DNA from: CAYZXL01 sp964482435
Lineage (GTDB): Bacteria; Auribacterota; JABMQX01
Assembly: GCA_964482435.1 (NCBI GenBank)
Contig: CAYZXL010000001.1
Span: forward strand, 124,001 to 188,000
Length of the DNA: 64,000 bases
Direction: 5' to 3'
The translations under genes were made by a program, and so were the position numbers. Below, one piece after another: positions 27,313-36,809 of this stretch. The notes beneath the pieces are model-generated. The model ran no database searches and was not told the origin of the DNA. It saw nothing but the letters and a program-made list of their open reading frames with translations. Position 1 is the stretch's first letter. The number at the start of each line of letters is the position of its first letter.

Positions 27313-30300
27313 TCATTCCACGGCGAGCTCGAGGCGCAGGAACATCTGCTTCATGCCGTTGAGCGGACCGCTGCTCCAGGGCGGAATTGTGATGTGGTCG
27401 GAACTGTCGCTCACGTAAACCCACTCGCCCTCGGCGAGAGATTCTCTCTTCAGCAGACGGTAATTCCTGCCGGCAGTATCCCAGTCGGCGGTCAAGGAGT
27501 CGGTGTCGCTTTCGCGCGAGAGATAAATCACCGGCAGAGAGGTCAGCTCGTCGTACGTGATGGCGAAGATTCCGGGTGTGCCGGAAGAGGGGCCCATGAA
27601 GCTGGAAAGGGTCACGGAGGAAAGCTCCATGCGCGGGTCGCAGAGCACGGACAGGGAGTAAAGGTTTGGACCGAGGTCCTCAATCGTATGCGGGGACCCG
27701 TCGTAGCGGGTCAGCGAGGAGGCGGCTTTCGTGACGCCGGGAGGAAGGTCGTCGCTCGATTTGAACCAATCCGGCACGATCAGTATTTGCCTGGCGGATT
27801 GTCCATCGGCGTAGTGCAAGATAACGTCGAGGACTGCGTCGCCGTTAGCGGCTGCGGCCAGAAATGAAAGGCGCATGCATTTTTTACCGAGCGCGATGGC
27901 CGGCTGAGGGGACTCGCTGGAGAGAAGGATGCAGTTCGGGCCAGTATATTCTCCGAGGAGGAACGAGCCAATTGACCGGTCGTCGGGAAGACCTTCGTAG
28001 CTGTCCCATCCCTGGCGGTCAACCCGGCTCTGGGAGACCCACAACCAGTTTCCGATTGTGTCGAAGGGCGAGTTCTGAGAGAGGTCCTCTTCGTCGCTCC
28101 AGATGACATCCGCGTTGAATTGCGGCGTGAGGTCGAGGTGCGGACTGGAGAAGAGTTCGAGATTTTCGGAGGTGTCGAACCAGGTTGGCTCGGACCATTC
28201 GCTCCAGAGTCCCGCTTCGTCCTGGTATCTGACTCGCCAGAAACATCTTTTCCCAACGGAGAGAACTTCGCCGGGGACAAAGACGCTGGTCTTGTCGGTG
28301 GTACTTGTCCCATACCAGGTGGGCAGGAGGAAACTGCGGCCATATTCTCTGACCTGCCATTCGGTCGCGGCATGCGTGCCTAAAGGGTCAGGGTCGCTGA
28401 ATTTCGACCCGAAGAGACGCACGGAATCTGGCGAGAGGACGGTGCCGGGTGGCGGGAGAAGGTTGGTGGGTCTATCGGGCGGAGCGGCGCTCGGGACGTT
28501 GGCCTTGATGAAGGCAATTCGATTGCGGACGAAGGTTTTCAGTACCGCCACGCCGGCGGCGAAATCGGTTCCGTACGCGTAGTAGCTTCCCCATTTTGCC
28601 CGGTCCATGGCGACCTCGTCGGCGAGCATGGTGTAGTGGTAGTCAATCTCCTGAAGAATATTCTCCTCGGTATAGAAAGTGGCGAGGAACTGGCCGAGGC
28701 GTTGATAGTAGAGTGCTCGATACGCCGGCACGGAAAGAAACTTGTCAACAACACGGTTCCACCATCCAGACACGACGGTGTGATTGCGGTCGCCTGCCAG
28801 CAGGGGAAGGTCGTAGGCGGTGAATCTACCGTCCCAGTGGTCACCCATCGTGCGGTCGAGGTCCCAGGGCGCTTGCTCCCATTTGCCCGTGCCTTCGGTG
28901 TCGCGCAGGTCGTAGTGATTTCGGGCGAACTGGTCCCAGTTCATGATGCAGGCGTTGGCGGCCATGTAGCTTGCGTAAGCGTCAATGTTGAGGTTGTCCT
29001 TTAGGAACTGCTCGGCGTTTGCAGCCGCATTCAGTTGCTCGATGAAGGTGATAAGGTCGTCGTAAGGTTCCCACTCGCGGGAGTGCTTGCCGTAGGCGCT
29101 GACGTATTCTTCATAACTTCCCAGGACGCGTTCATCTCTGTTGTTGTCGCCCGGATTGGCTTTGTAGAGGGCGCCATTCGGACGGTTGTTTCTTGCCATG
29201 TATCGCTTGTCGGGCTGCTCGACCTCCACGAAGACTCCCCAGAATTGTCCATTGAGCTGGAGGCGGACGAACTTCGTCTCGCAATACGGAATGCCCGCCC
29301 ACTTGAAGACGTCGTAGGCGAGTTTTTCCCGCATGAACGCCGGGTCTCGCCAGGAGGAATTGAGGTTTATTGTGCGCTGGTCCTCGAAATATCGGCCCTT
29401 GTTGAACTTTATTTTCCAGGCTTTCTTCGGCCACGACCTCGCCCATGCGCCGCGATAGCGAACGCTGATTCCGTCGTAAACCGTCCCCTCGTGGACGAAG
29501 GCTGCCTCGACGTAATCGTTGCTGGAGGGGTTGTTGTCGAGGCGCTGGAGGTTCGTCGAAGAAATGAGAATGTGATAGACCGGGAAATTGGAGGCGACCG
29601 GCGCTTGCTCGACATAGTAAGCGAAATCGGGCGTGGGGTCGCCCGGCTCAGGGCTTGTGGTGATTGCACCGAGGTCGTCTCTGGCTGAAAACTTGTAGCG
29701 AGCAAGGGTTCCGGCAGGGAGAAGGTCAATCTTTGCGGAATACACGCCGTCGCTCGCTGTGAGGTCCCCCTCAATGCCGTCGTCGTGCATGGGAATCTCC
29801 TGATAGCCCGAGCCGAGGTTGACGTAAAGCGAAACAGCGGCGACCGCGCTATCGTCTTTGACTTTGGCAGAGATGATGACGGGGTCGGTCGGCGAGGGCT
29901 GCTGAGGGGAATGGGAAGGCTCGGAGATGAGAGGAGGGATATTATCGGCTCGGACAGTGTTTTCGCCGCCGGGGCTGCCCTGGCCGGACTGGGATAGGAC
30001 ATCGCTGTTGCCGCCCATGCCGTTTCCGGAGAGGCGAGAATACAGGTTCTGCTCACCGCTGAGGTGCTTCGCCCAGAACGAAAGCTTGTAGCTCTCCCCC
30101 TGAACGAGAGACGGAGAGAGATACTGGTTGACACTGTTCGTGTAGCTTCCGCCGGTGCCTGTCGCGACCAGATGGAGGCAGTAATTCCCGGAATGGCTTT
30201 CCTCGTCGGTCTGGAAAGAAGTGGAGTGGTTGCCGGTTGGAGTCCAGTTGCTGGAGTCGAGGGGACTCTCAAAGCCGCCGTTCTGGACATGCTCGGTGCT

Positions 30301-31476
30301 TCCACCGACTGGGACGATGCTCACATCATCAATCAAGCATTCGCCCACGCCTAAAAGGTATATGTAAAGGCGAGAGGAGGTCGCCGTGCCTGCCCGCTCG
30401 ACATGGACCCACTGCGGAGTCGAGACGCTGGCGCGCCAGTTGAGGGCGCGCTGGTTGTCATAGTAAGGGTTGACGCATTCGAGCGTTGAGCCGAGGCCGT
30501 CAGGGAGGACCGACCACGGGTCGGAATCGTCGTATTTGACGTAATCAATGGGGAGGCCTTCGGAGTTGGCGAGGATGAGTTTTTCGCCGCCGTTGTCGAG
30601 CTGGCCTTCGTAGTTGCCCAGAAGGATGTCGGGCGAGAGGCCGTACGTCTGCTGAGCGAAGGCGGCGTTCTTGCAGAGAACGAGAAATTTTCCGGCGCCG
30701 AGAACTGTGCCCACAGGAAAACTGAAATCCACGCCTGCGACGAACTGCCAACCGCCAAGGTCAACGTCGGAGTCCCCGCGGTTGAAAAGCTCGATGTATT
30801 CGTAGTCGGGGTCGTCGGTTGGATGATGATAGGCGATTTCGTTGATGACGACGTTGAGGTCGAGAGGGTCGAGGATGCCGGGGCTATACTGGCTGTTCTG
30901 TCGGCCGGGCGTCCCGCGCTGCTCAGAGGGAGAGCTTGCCTTCCAGAGTGTGAAAAGGGAGCTATCGCCGTCGGGGTCCATTAGCTCCAGGGAGCTGCCG
31001 GCGCCGTCGGCGAGAGGGTCCCAGGGCTGGCTATCGCCGTAATCAACGCGGTCAACAAGGGTGTCGGCGGCGGCGCTGAGGGCGATGTCCTCACCCCCAT
31101 TATCGAGGCGTCCTTCGAAATCGCCGATGACGTTGCCGATGCCGTACTCGGCGGCGATAACGGCGGTGTTCTTGCAGACGACGAGGTATTCGCCCGATGC
31201 CATCGTCACATCGCCGAACGTGAAAGCGATGCCGTCGGTGAATTTCCAGCCGCTGAGGTTGACTGGCTCGGCTCCGCGGTTGTACAGCTCAACGTACTCA
31301 TAGTCCGCCTCTTCGACGCCTTCCGCGACGAGGGGATGGTACATGATTTCGTTGATGAGAATGTCCGCTGAGGAAGACGGGGCCTTGTTGGGCCACGCGC
31401 CCGCAAGGAGGATAAGGCCCAGCCAAACCGCCTTGCACCGGCGGAACGGAACAGGTCGTTTTCGTGTTTCTTTCAC
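27313..31476 (-). CDS. Large secreted CotH-kinase protein with lamin-tail domains
   Basis: A 1387-residue exported protein. After a signal peptide (VWLGLILLAGAW) come two lamin-tail domains (ILINEIMYHP near residue 40, VVINEIAYHHP near 208, each with an N-G-G-E...L.N/S pattern). A jelly-roll-like carbohydrate-binding segment follows (NGGFESPLDSSNW near 360-470), then a beta domain (PVIISAKVKDDSAV) and a CotH kinase domain (ISVRYRGAWARSWPKKAWK near 670; FWGVFVEVEQPDKRYM near 745; APWDLDRTMGD near 875). CotH kinases phosphorylate exported proteins in spore formers; in this setting the target is unknown. A C-terminal module (GRNYRLLKRESLAEGEWVY) resembles those of two other large proteins here. 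The GTG at 31476 with AGAGG five bases upstream is preferred to a GTG at 31557. Confidence 0.85.
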   Translation of the reverse strand: MKETRKRPVPFRRCKAVWLGLILLAGAWPNKAPSSSADILINEIMYHPLVAEGVEEADYEYVELYNRGAEPVNLSGWKFTDGIAFTFGDVTMASGEYLVVCKNTAVIAAEYGIGNVIGDFEGRLDNGGEDIALSAAADTLVDRVDYGDSQPWDPLADGAGSSLELMDPDGDSSLFTLWKASSPSEQRGTPGRQNSQYSPGILDPLDLNVVINEIAYHHPTDDPDYEYIELFNRGDSDVDLGGWQFVAGVDFSFPVGTVLGAGKFLVLCKNAAFAQQTYGLSPDILLGNYEGQLDNGGEKLILANSEGLPIDYVKYDDSDPWSVLPDGLGSTLECVNPYYDNQRALNWRASVSTPQWVHVERAGTATSSRLYIYLLGVGECLIDDVSIVPVGGSTEHVQNGGFESPLDSSNWTPTGNHSTSFQTDEESHSGNYCLHLVATGTGGSYTNSVNQYLSPSLVQGESYKLSFWAKHLSGEQNLYSRLSGNGMGGNSDVLSQSGQGSPGGENTVRADNIPPLISEPSHSPQQPSPTDPVIISAKVKDDSAVAAVSLYVNLGSGYQEIPMHDDGIEGDLTASDGVYSAKIDLLPAGTLARYKFSARDDLGAITTSPEPGDPTPDFAYYVEQAPVASNFPVYHILISSTNLQRLDNNPSSNDYVEAAFVHEGTVYDGISVRYRGAWARSWPKKAWKIKFNKGRYFEDQRTINLNSSWRDPAFMREKLAYDVFKWAGIPYCETKFVRLQLNGQFWGVFVEVEQPDKRYMARNNRPNGALYKANPGDNNRDERVLGSYEEYVSAYGKHSREWEPYDDLITFIEQLNAAANAEQFLKDNLNIDAYASYMAANACIMNWDQFARNHYDLRDTEGTGKWEQAPWDLDRTMGDHWDGRFTAYDLPLLAGDRNHTVVSGWWNRVVDKFLSVPAYRALYYQRLGQFLATFYTEENILQEIDYHYTMLADEVAMDRAKWGSYYAYGTDFAAGVAVLKTFVRNRIAFIKANVPSAAPPDRPTNLLPPPGTVLSPDSVRLFGSKFSDPDPLGTHAATEWQVREYGRSFLLPTWYGTSTTDKTSVFVPGEVLSVGKRCFWRVRYQDEAGLWSEWSEPTWFDTSENLELFSSPHLDLTPQFNADVIWSDEEDLSQNSPFDTIGNWLWVSQSRVDRQGWDSYEGLPDDRSIGSFLLGEYTGPNCILLSSESPQPAIALGKKCMRLSFLAAAANGDAVLDVILHYADGQSARQILIVPDWFKSSDDLPPGVTKAASSLTRYDGSPHTIEDLGPNLYSLSVLCDPRMELSSVTLSSFMGPSSGTPGIFAITYDELTSLPVIYLSRESDTDSLTADWDTAGRNYRLLKRESLAEGEWVYVSDSSDHITIPPWSSGPLNGMKQMFLRLELAVE

Positions 31477-31781
31477 AGTCGCCTCTTCTCGTCGAGGGGC
31501 GCTCGGGGTCAATACTGCCCCCTTATGAAAACGCCCCCGCGTGTTTCGTTCTGACACCGGGGGACCAACAGTTGTTAGCCGTCGCAGCGAGCGACTCCGG
31601 GACGCGAGGGAACTGAGGGGCCTCGCCCTCTTGCCATCCGTCCCTAACGCCTCGTCAATAATTTATCATATCTTCGGTCGCTCGGCAAGGAGCCACGTGC
31701 TGGTGCACCCGTTTGGTAGTGTATTTAGAAGTGTGTCAATTTTAGGGCGAGGGAAAGAGAAGGACCCATGCCGGAATGTCG

Positions 31782-31810
31782 TTGATAAAATCCGCTGGTT
31801 ATTGTATTAT
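31782..31810 (+). promoter_or_regulatory. Predicted sigma70-type promoter of the C39-like secreted protein
   Basis: TTGATA (31782-31787), a 17-base spacer and TATTAT (31805-31810): five of six matches at each hexamer with ideal spacing. Transcription would begin near 31817 and give a leader of about 43 bases with GAAGGAGG before the ATG at 31860. The rest of the 31477-31859 gap separates two divergent secreted-protein genes and holds no gene. Confidence 0.65.
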
Positions 31811-31859
31811 GAACCCTGGACGTCGCGGGGATTCACTCCAATGTGAAGGAGGCTTTCAA

Positions 31860-34106
31860 ATGAAAACCCTCGGAAGACTCCCAAGAACGTCAGCAACCCT
31901 CCTCTTGGCCTTAATCCTCGCGGGCGTTCTCGCGGCTTACCAGGCGAGCGGGGCCTGGATAAGAGGAATCTCCTCGAACTTCGACCTTCACAATTTCACC
32001 CAAAAGCCGGTGAACGACCTGGAGCTGACTCTCGGCGGGATTGTTGCCTCGGATGTCGTCAACCTGTACGCCGGGTTTGCCTCGCGGGGATGGATTCCGG
32101 AAGTCAAGGAGGGGGACGGAGAAATCACCATTCGCTGGAAAGCGCCGGAAGGAACTCACCTGTACCCGTGCGAATGGCTGCACCTGGGATTGTCTCTTCG
32201 AGCGGGAGCGCCGCCCGTGAAGCAGGCGAAAGCGACGTGGACCCTCGATGGTCAGCCCGGCGGCACGGTGGCCTTCGTCTGGCAGGATTGGGTCGGGTAC
32301 GCTGACTCAAGCGTTGGTGACATCATTATCCTGCCGAGCATTTTCCCGCTTGTGGAAGGCACGCAGAAGCCGGATTCACTGGTTGTGTCGCGGAGGTGGG
32401 CGGCCTCAGCGATGGTTATCCCGCTGGACAACTTGACGCAGGACGACCCATTGGTCACTCAACTTGAATGGTCCCCGAAGAGCCAGGAAGATACGCTCAC
32501 TCCGGATAGCAGTCCGTCCGAGATGACTATCCCTCCGACGACGGAAGACGTTCAAGCCATCGTCGTCCAGTATCCGGTTATTTTGGAGTCCACGCTTAAC
32601 ACGGAGGCTGTTTTCACAAACGAAGCGGTAATCGTCCACGATGTCGGGCCAAGGCCCCACATCATCAAGCCGGTGGACAATCTCGGGTTGAAACCAGACA
32701 TGGTCTATGGAGTCGTCAATCTCTGGGCAACTGAAGAAACCGGATTGTGGGACGATACGGTTATCCTTACTGTGTTTGAGGTCTCGAGTGACGGCGGGCA
32801 ACGCTGGCAACCGATCGGCCTGGACGACGATGGAACAGTCCCAACGTATGCGACTTTGCCTGGTACGTATCAGCACAACTGGTGGAATACCCAGTGGGAC
32901 GTCTCGAAGCTCGACGAGGGTTCATACCTGGTCAAGGCCAAAATGATGGATAGAGAGCAGAACGTCGGGGAGGACATCATCGAGCTTTACGTTGACGCAA
33001 CGCCTCCGGTTCCGATGCTTATGGACCTCAGCGACCACCAGTTGTTCCTTGCGCCGCGGGAAATCTCGTGCAACACCCTCGACGAGGACATAGTGAGCGT
33101 GCTCTGGGAGGTTCAGCCCAAGTTCCTCAACTACACCAAAGGAATTCCGTTCCTCGATCAGCATAACTACGGCGTTGGAAAGGTCAACGACGGGAACATG
33201 TACTGCGCGCCGACGGGGAGCGCCGCATGTTTGAAATGGTGGGCATCTAACGGTTATTCAAGCCTGACGCAGTGCCTGGAAGGGTATGCTCTCAGTGACA
33301 CGCAGCTCGTGGAAGGGCTTGCCGGTGCAATGGGGACGAGCAGCACCACCGGCACGACCGGGCCGGGCATCGTTGACGGGCTGAGAAAGTGGATAAACGA
33401 CAGGGGCCTCGCTTTGACCGTGACGGACCACGCGACCATCAATCCGAGCACCATCCGCAATGAGCTGGAGAACTGCAAGGAGGACGTCATTCTCGGAATC
33501 CTGTGGAACGACGGCGGCGGACACATCGTTACGGTGAATTCCATCGCCAACTTCACGAATGCCGACGGGACGACGAACATTGGCGTCATGGACCCCTGGG
33601 ACGGGGCAAACGTCAACATCAAGATGGAGGCCGATGGAGATGTCCAGTGGCCCGGGAAGGCAGGCGTTCAGGACGCGGCGCTGGTGGTTACGGTTTCCCC
33701 GCCGAAACCGCGGATACCCTGGATCCTCATTGGAAGGGACTGGCACATTATGTTCGACCCGGGGCAGGTGAAGGCAGGACTCTATCTGCTCCGGGCGACT
33801 CTGACGGACTCGAAAGGCAACCAGGGTTCATCTCAGATCATCGCTCGCGTGGGGCAACCGCTTCTGCCGCCGATGCTCCTCGACTTTGCGACCACCGCGC
33901 AGGGCGCCGTCAGTCTGAAATGGCTGGAGACCGAATACAACCTCAAGTACGCCTACGTGGTTGAGTACACGGACGACCTCGCTTCGGGCATCTGGGAGCC
34001 CGTGCCGGGGAAGTGGCCCATCCCGGACCTTTCATGGAGCGGAGACAACATCCTCGGTCTGCGCCACCGCTTCTACCGCGTCATGAAGGATTACGAGCCG
34101 AAATAG
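31860..34106 (+). CDS. Secreted protein with a C39-like cysteine-peptidase domain
   Basis: A 748-residue exported protein: signal peptide (LLLALILAGVLAAYQASGAW), beta-rich amino half, a central papain-like C39 segment and beta modules after it. In the middle, NMYCAPTGSAACLKWW (Cys449), GGGHIVTVNSI (His555) and GVMDPWDG (Asp578) have the order and local sequence of the Cys-His-Asp triad in peptidase C39-like proteins. It differs from bacteriocin exporters in being neither membrane-bound nor fused to an ABC transporter. It could be an active peptidase or a binding fold. The last 75 residues (GAVSLKWL..YVVEYTDDLASGIWEPV...HRFYRV) are a shared C-terminal module. ATG 31860 has AAGGAGG upstream. 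Confidence 0.75.
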   Translation: MKTLGRLPRTSATLLLALILAGVLAAYQASGAWIRGISSNFDLHNFTQKPVNDLELTLGGIVASDVVNLYAGFASRGWIPEVKEGDGEITIRWKAPEGTHLYPCEWLHLGLSLRAGAPPVKQAKATWTLDGQPGGTVAFVWQDWVGYADSSVGDIIILPSIFPLVEGTQKPDSLVVSRRWAASAMVIPLDNLTQDDPLVTQLEWSPKSQEDTLTPDSSPSEMTIPPTTEDVQAIVVQYPVILESTLNTEAVFTNEAVIVHDVGPRPHIIKPVDNLGLKPDMVYGVVNLWATEETGLWDDTVILTVFEVSSDGGQRWQPIGLDDDGTVPTYATLPGTYQHNWWNTQWDVSKLDEGSYLVKAKMMDREQNVGEDIIELYVDATPPVPMLMDLSDHQLFLAPREISCNTLDEDIVSVLWEVQPKFLNYTKGIPFLDQHNYGVGKVNDGNMYCAPTGSAACLKWWASNGYSSLTQCLEGYALSDTQLVEGLAGAMGTSSTTGTTGPGIVDGLRKWINDRGLALTVTDHATINPSTIRNELENCKEDVILGILWNDGGGHIVTVNSIANFTNADGTTNIGVMDPWDGANVNIKMEADGDVQWPGKAGVQDAALVVTVSPPKPRIPWILIGRDWHIMFDPGQVKAGLYLLRATLTDSKGNQGSSQIIARVGQPLLPPMLLDFATTAQGAVSLKWLETEYNLKYAYVVEYTDDLASGIWEPVPGKWPIPDLSWSGDNILGLRHRFYRVMKDYEPK

Positions 34107-34318
34107 GGGCTGTTGAAAACAGAGCTGAGCGAGTGGCGGTAATGCCCTTTGCAGCGCGAGCGCCAGAGCGCGGCCCGCACAGCCATTTAATATCCGCGCG
34201 CGAAAACCTTGACGCAGCCAGTCGAAAATGGTTGAATTCCCTCGAAAATAATTCTTCACCCACAAGGAGTCGTATCCGCTGGGTGAAACGGTGACCTGCC
34301 CAAATGGAGGAGGAGAGC

Positions 34319-35329
34319 ATGGGTTACAAGTTTGCGGCCGGAGTATGGTGTGATAACCCGGGGGGAAGCAGGTTCGGTGAGGCGACCCGGACTGCGAGAA
34401 CAATCGAGGAGAGAATCAAAGCCTATAAGAAGCTCGGACTCTCCGGAATCGAGGCCCATGACAACGAAATAACGGGGGAGATGGCGCCGAAAATCAAGAA
34501 GGTGCTCGACGACAAACGGATGTGCGTCGCGCTATTTACCGCGAATTTCTTCTGGCAGAAGAAGTATGCAAACGGCGCCCTGGCATCGCATGACCCCGCG
34601 GTCAGGAGGCAAGCCGTCGAGCAGTTGAAGAGAGCGATTGATACAGCGCACGTGCTCGATGCGTGCGTCCTCGTCTATTGGAACGGGCAGGAAGGGCAGG
34701 ACGTTCTCTTCGGAAAGGATGGCGTCGAAGCGCTCGGTTACCTGCGCGACGCCTTCAACGAAGCGCTTGAGTACGATGCCACCAACTACGGGGATAAGGC
34801 GATTCCGGTGGCGGTCGAGCCAAAGCCCAACGAGCCTAGGTGCTCGATGCTTCTTCCGACGGTTGGCGATGCAATCGCGTTCAGCTACAGTCTCGACCCG
34901 AGATACCAGTCAATGGTGGGAGTCAATCCGGAAGTGGCTCACTCGATAATGGTCGGGCTGGATTACGTCAAAGACCTGGAGACGGCTCTCTTTCACAAGA
35001 AGCTCTTCCACGTTCACCTCAACGACCAGGAGGGGCCGAAATACGACCAGGACTTGCCGTTCGGTTCGGTGAACGCCAAGCGCGGTCTGGAGATTATCGC
35101 CTGCCTGAAGAACAACGATTACCAAGGCTGGATTTCCTTTGACCTCAATCCCCTCCGGACCGATTCCGATGAGAAAAGGAACAACATCATCAAGGCCTGC
35201 ATGGCCAATTTCAAAACGCTTTCGGCCCTCGCCGACAGGCTCGATTGGAAGAAAATCAAGAGGTTCCGCAGCGCGGGGGATTTCTCCGGACTCGACATGT
35301 ACATAGACAGCGTCCTCCTCTCAGCCTGA
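34319..35329 (+). CDS. Xylose-isomerase-like TIM-barrel protein with a changed metal ligand
   Basis: A 336-residue protein strongly similar to class I xylose isomerases (D-xylose to D-xylulose, two divalent metals). Matches in order: FGEATR near residue 19, AHDNE with the catalytic-base histidine H47, LVYWNGQEG near 130, EPKPNEP with E167 and K169, NPEVAH with E205 and H208, KYDQDL with D243 and D245, and FDLNP with D275. The metal-1 aspartate that in Streptomyces/Arthrobacter enzymes sits in the HIDLN motif (D245 there) is a histidine here (HVHLN, H233), and the D57 equivalent is E50. Activity or sugar specificity may therefore differ. The ATG at 34319 is chosen because the GGAGGAGG ribosome site lies between it and an upstream ATG. 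Its 3' end overlaps the convergent DUF401 gene by 9 bases. Confidence 0.8.
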   Translation: MGYKFAAGVWCDNPGGSRFGEATRTARTIEERIKAYKKLGLSGIEAHDNEITGEMAPKIKKVLDDKRMCVALFTANFFWQKKYANGALASHDPAVRRQAVEQLKRAIDTAHVLDACVLVYWNGQEGQDVLFGKDGVEALGYLRDAFNEALEYDATNYGDKAIPVAVEPKPNEPRCSMLLPTVGDAIAFSYSLDPRYQSMVGVNPEVAHSIMVGLDYVKDLETALFHKKLFHVHLNDQEGPKYDQDLPFGSVNAKRGLEIIACLKNNDYQGWISFDLNPLRTDSDEKRNNIIKACMANFKTLSALADRLDWKKIKRFRSAGDFSGLDMYIDSVLLSA

Positions 35330-36637
35330 GAGGGGTGTCAGGTAGAGCGCGAGGAACATGGCGATAAGGGTCCCGAAGACGACGAGGACCGGCCCAATCA
35401 TTCCGCGATAAACGCTGGCGAAATCAGACTTGAAGTACTGGTGAGTGAGAATCAGGCAGACGTGCACGGGGGAGAAAAGGACGCCGATAAAGCCGCAGCC
35501 GAAAGCTAAGATTAAGAAGGGAAGAGGGTCGGGGGTTACCTGAAGAACGAGCGGGATGAAGATGGGAAACAGAATGCCCACGTAGGCCATGGTCAAGCCT
35601 GTAACCAGGCCGCTGATGAATGATAGCAGGACAATGAACGGGATAAGGGGAACATGGTAGGTTTTCATCATCGCCGAGACCTCCCAGACCGCCCCGCTGT
35701 CGTGTATCGTCCCGCGGAAAACCATTAGCCCGCCAACCATGTAGGCGAATTTCAGGAGGCCCGTCAGCGGGAGCCCCCTTAGCGCCGCGAACAAGGAAAC
35801 ATGCTTCTTAAGGCTGTTGGTCCCGAGCGTCAGCACGGTGGCGGTGATAAGAGCGACCGGCAGCGCAGCCTCGGAGTCCATTTTCGCCGGCCCTGACAGG
35901 AGGGCGACAACCGCCATAATGGTAAGTATCGGCGATAGGCCCAAAATCACTGCGGAGAAGCGAGAGGTTGGCGTCTCGGTTTGCGCGGACGGAACAGCCC
36001 GGGGGACTTTCCGCAAGATGAAGATAAGGCCGCCTAAGAGAGCGGCGGCAGTCAGCGGGGACTGAAGAACCGCCAGTTTGAAGACCGACACGTTCATGCC
36101 CCACTTCTTCGCCTCGCCCGCAGCCACCAGTAGCCCCGGATAGAGAGGCCAGGAATACTCCCACAGGTGTCGGAACCAATAGTTGATGAGGGTTTTCTTC
36201 GTGGGGGATAGGTTTACTTCCGTTTGTAGCTCCTCGACCAATGGCGCAGAGAAAACCGCCCCGCCGGGCATGGGCAAAAGACCAATCAGAGCCGGAAGAG
36301 CCATGAGGACGACCCGCGTGTCGCGGACGAGAGCCTGGAAAGAGCGCAGAATTTCGTCCATCTGGCCGGTTTTCTCCAGGCAGTGGCTCAAGGTTAGGAC
36401 GAGGAGGATGGCGCTTGTGAGTTTGAGAGTCGAAGGCGATGACGCCTCCCGCCAGACGATGGAGAGGAAATCTACGGGCGCGATCACATTCCCGGACTTG
36501 AGGAAAAAGTGTCCGGCCCCGGAGAAAGCGGCGAGCAGTATTGAGCCAATAAGCACCGAGGTGCCAAGGTGCATTTTCTTGCGCACCATAAAAACAATTG
36601 CCGCAAACGCGGCAAATATTTTCAGCAAACCAAACAT
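35321..36637 (-). CDS. DUF401-family permease
   Basis: A 438-residue, very hydrophobic inner-membrane protein with about 11-12 helices. It has the DUF401 family appearance: a short amino helix (MFGLLKIFAAFAAIVFMVRKK), the segment ALIGLLPMPGGAVFSAPLVEE near residue 115, and a late GCGFIGVLFSPVHVCLILTHQYF segment. The family belongs to the wider ion-transporter group (CitMHS/GntP-like), and the transported compound is unknown. It converges with the xylose-isomerase-like gene, overlapping it by 9 bases at the 3' ends. A promoter lies divergent to the homoserine dehydrogenase promoter. Confidence 0.75.
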   Translation of the reverse strand: MFGLLKIFAAFAAIVFMVRKKMHLGTSVLIGSILLAAFSGAGHFFLKSGNVIAPVDFLSIVWREASSPSTLKLTSAILLVLTLSHCLEKTGQMDEILRSFQALVRDTRVVLMALPALIGLLPMPGGAVFSAPLVEELQTEVNLSPTKKTLINYWFRHLWEYSWPLYPGLLVAAGEAKKWGMNVSVFKLAVLQSPLTAAALLGGLIFILRKVPRAVPSAQTETPTSRFSAVILGLSPILTIMAVVALLSGPAKMDSEAALPVALITATVLTLGTNSLKKHVSLFAALRGLPLTGLLKFAYMVGGLMVFRGTIHDSGAVWEVSAMMKTYHVPLIPFIVLLSFISGLVTGLTMAYVGILFPIFIPLVLQVTPDPLPFLILAFGCGFIGVLFSPVHVCLILTHQYFKSDFASVYRGMIGPVLVVFGTLIAMFLALYLTPLSG

Positions 36638-36689
36638 GTTAGAGCTGGAGGGCGTTCACTGCTTCGCGACGACGGAAAAGTTGCCCCGA

Positions 36690-36718
36690 AACCTAACACA
36701 CCCCGTCGGGAGTGTCAA
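36690..36718 (-). promoter_or_regulatory. Possible promoter of the DUF401 permease
   Basis: On the minus strand, a perfect TTGACA (36713-36718) is followed after 17 bases by TAGGTT (36690-36695, three of six). Spacing is ideal and the ATG is about 53 bases downstream of the -10, but the -10 is weak. Confidence 0.4.
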
Positions 36719-36729
36719 CCACAAAGCCG

Positions 36730-36758
36730 TTGACACGCAAGTCCAGCACATACATTAT
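36730..36758 (+). promoter_or_regulatory. Predicted promoter of the homoserine dehydrogenase gene
   Basis: TTGACA (36730-36735), 17 bases, CATTAT (36753-36758, four of six). The start of translation is 51 bases beyond the -10, and the site is back to back with the permease promoter. Confidence 0.55.
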
Positions 36759-36809
36759 GAAATCGCCTCTCGGTTTCAGAAGAATCACGCCGGAAAAACA
36801 GGAGACTCG

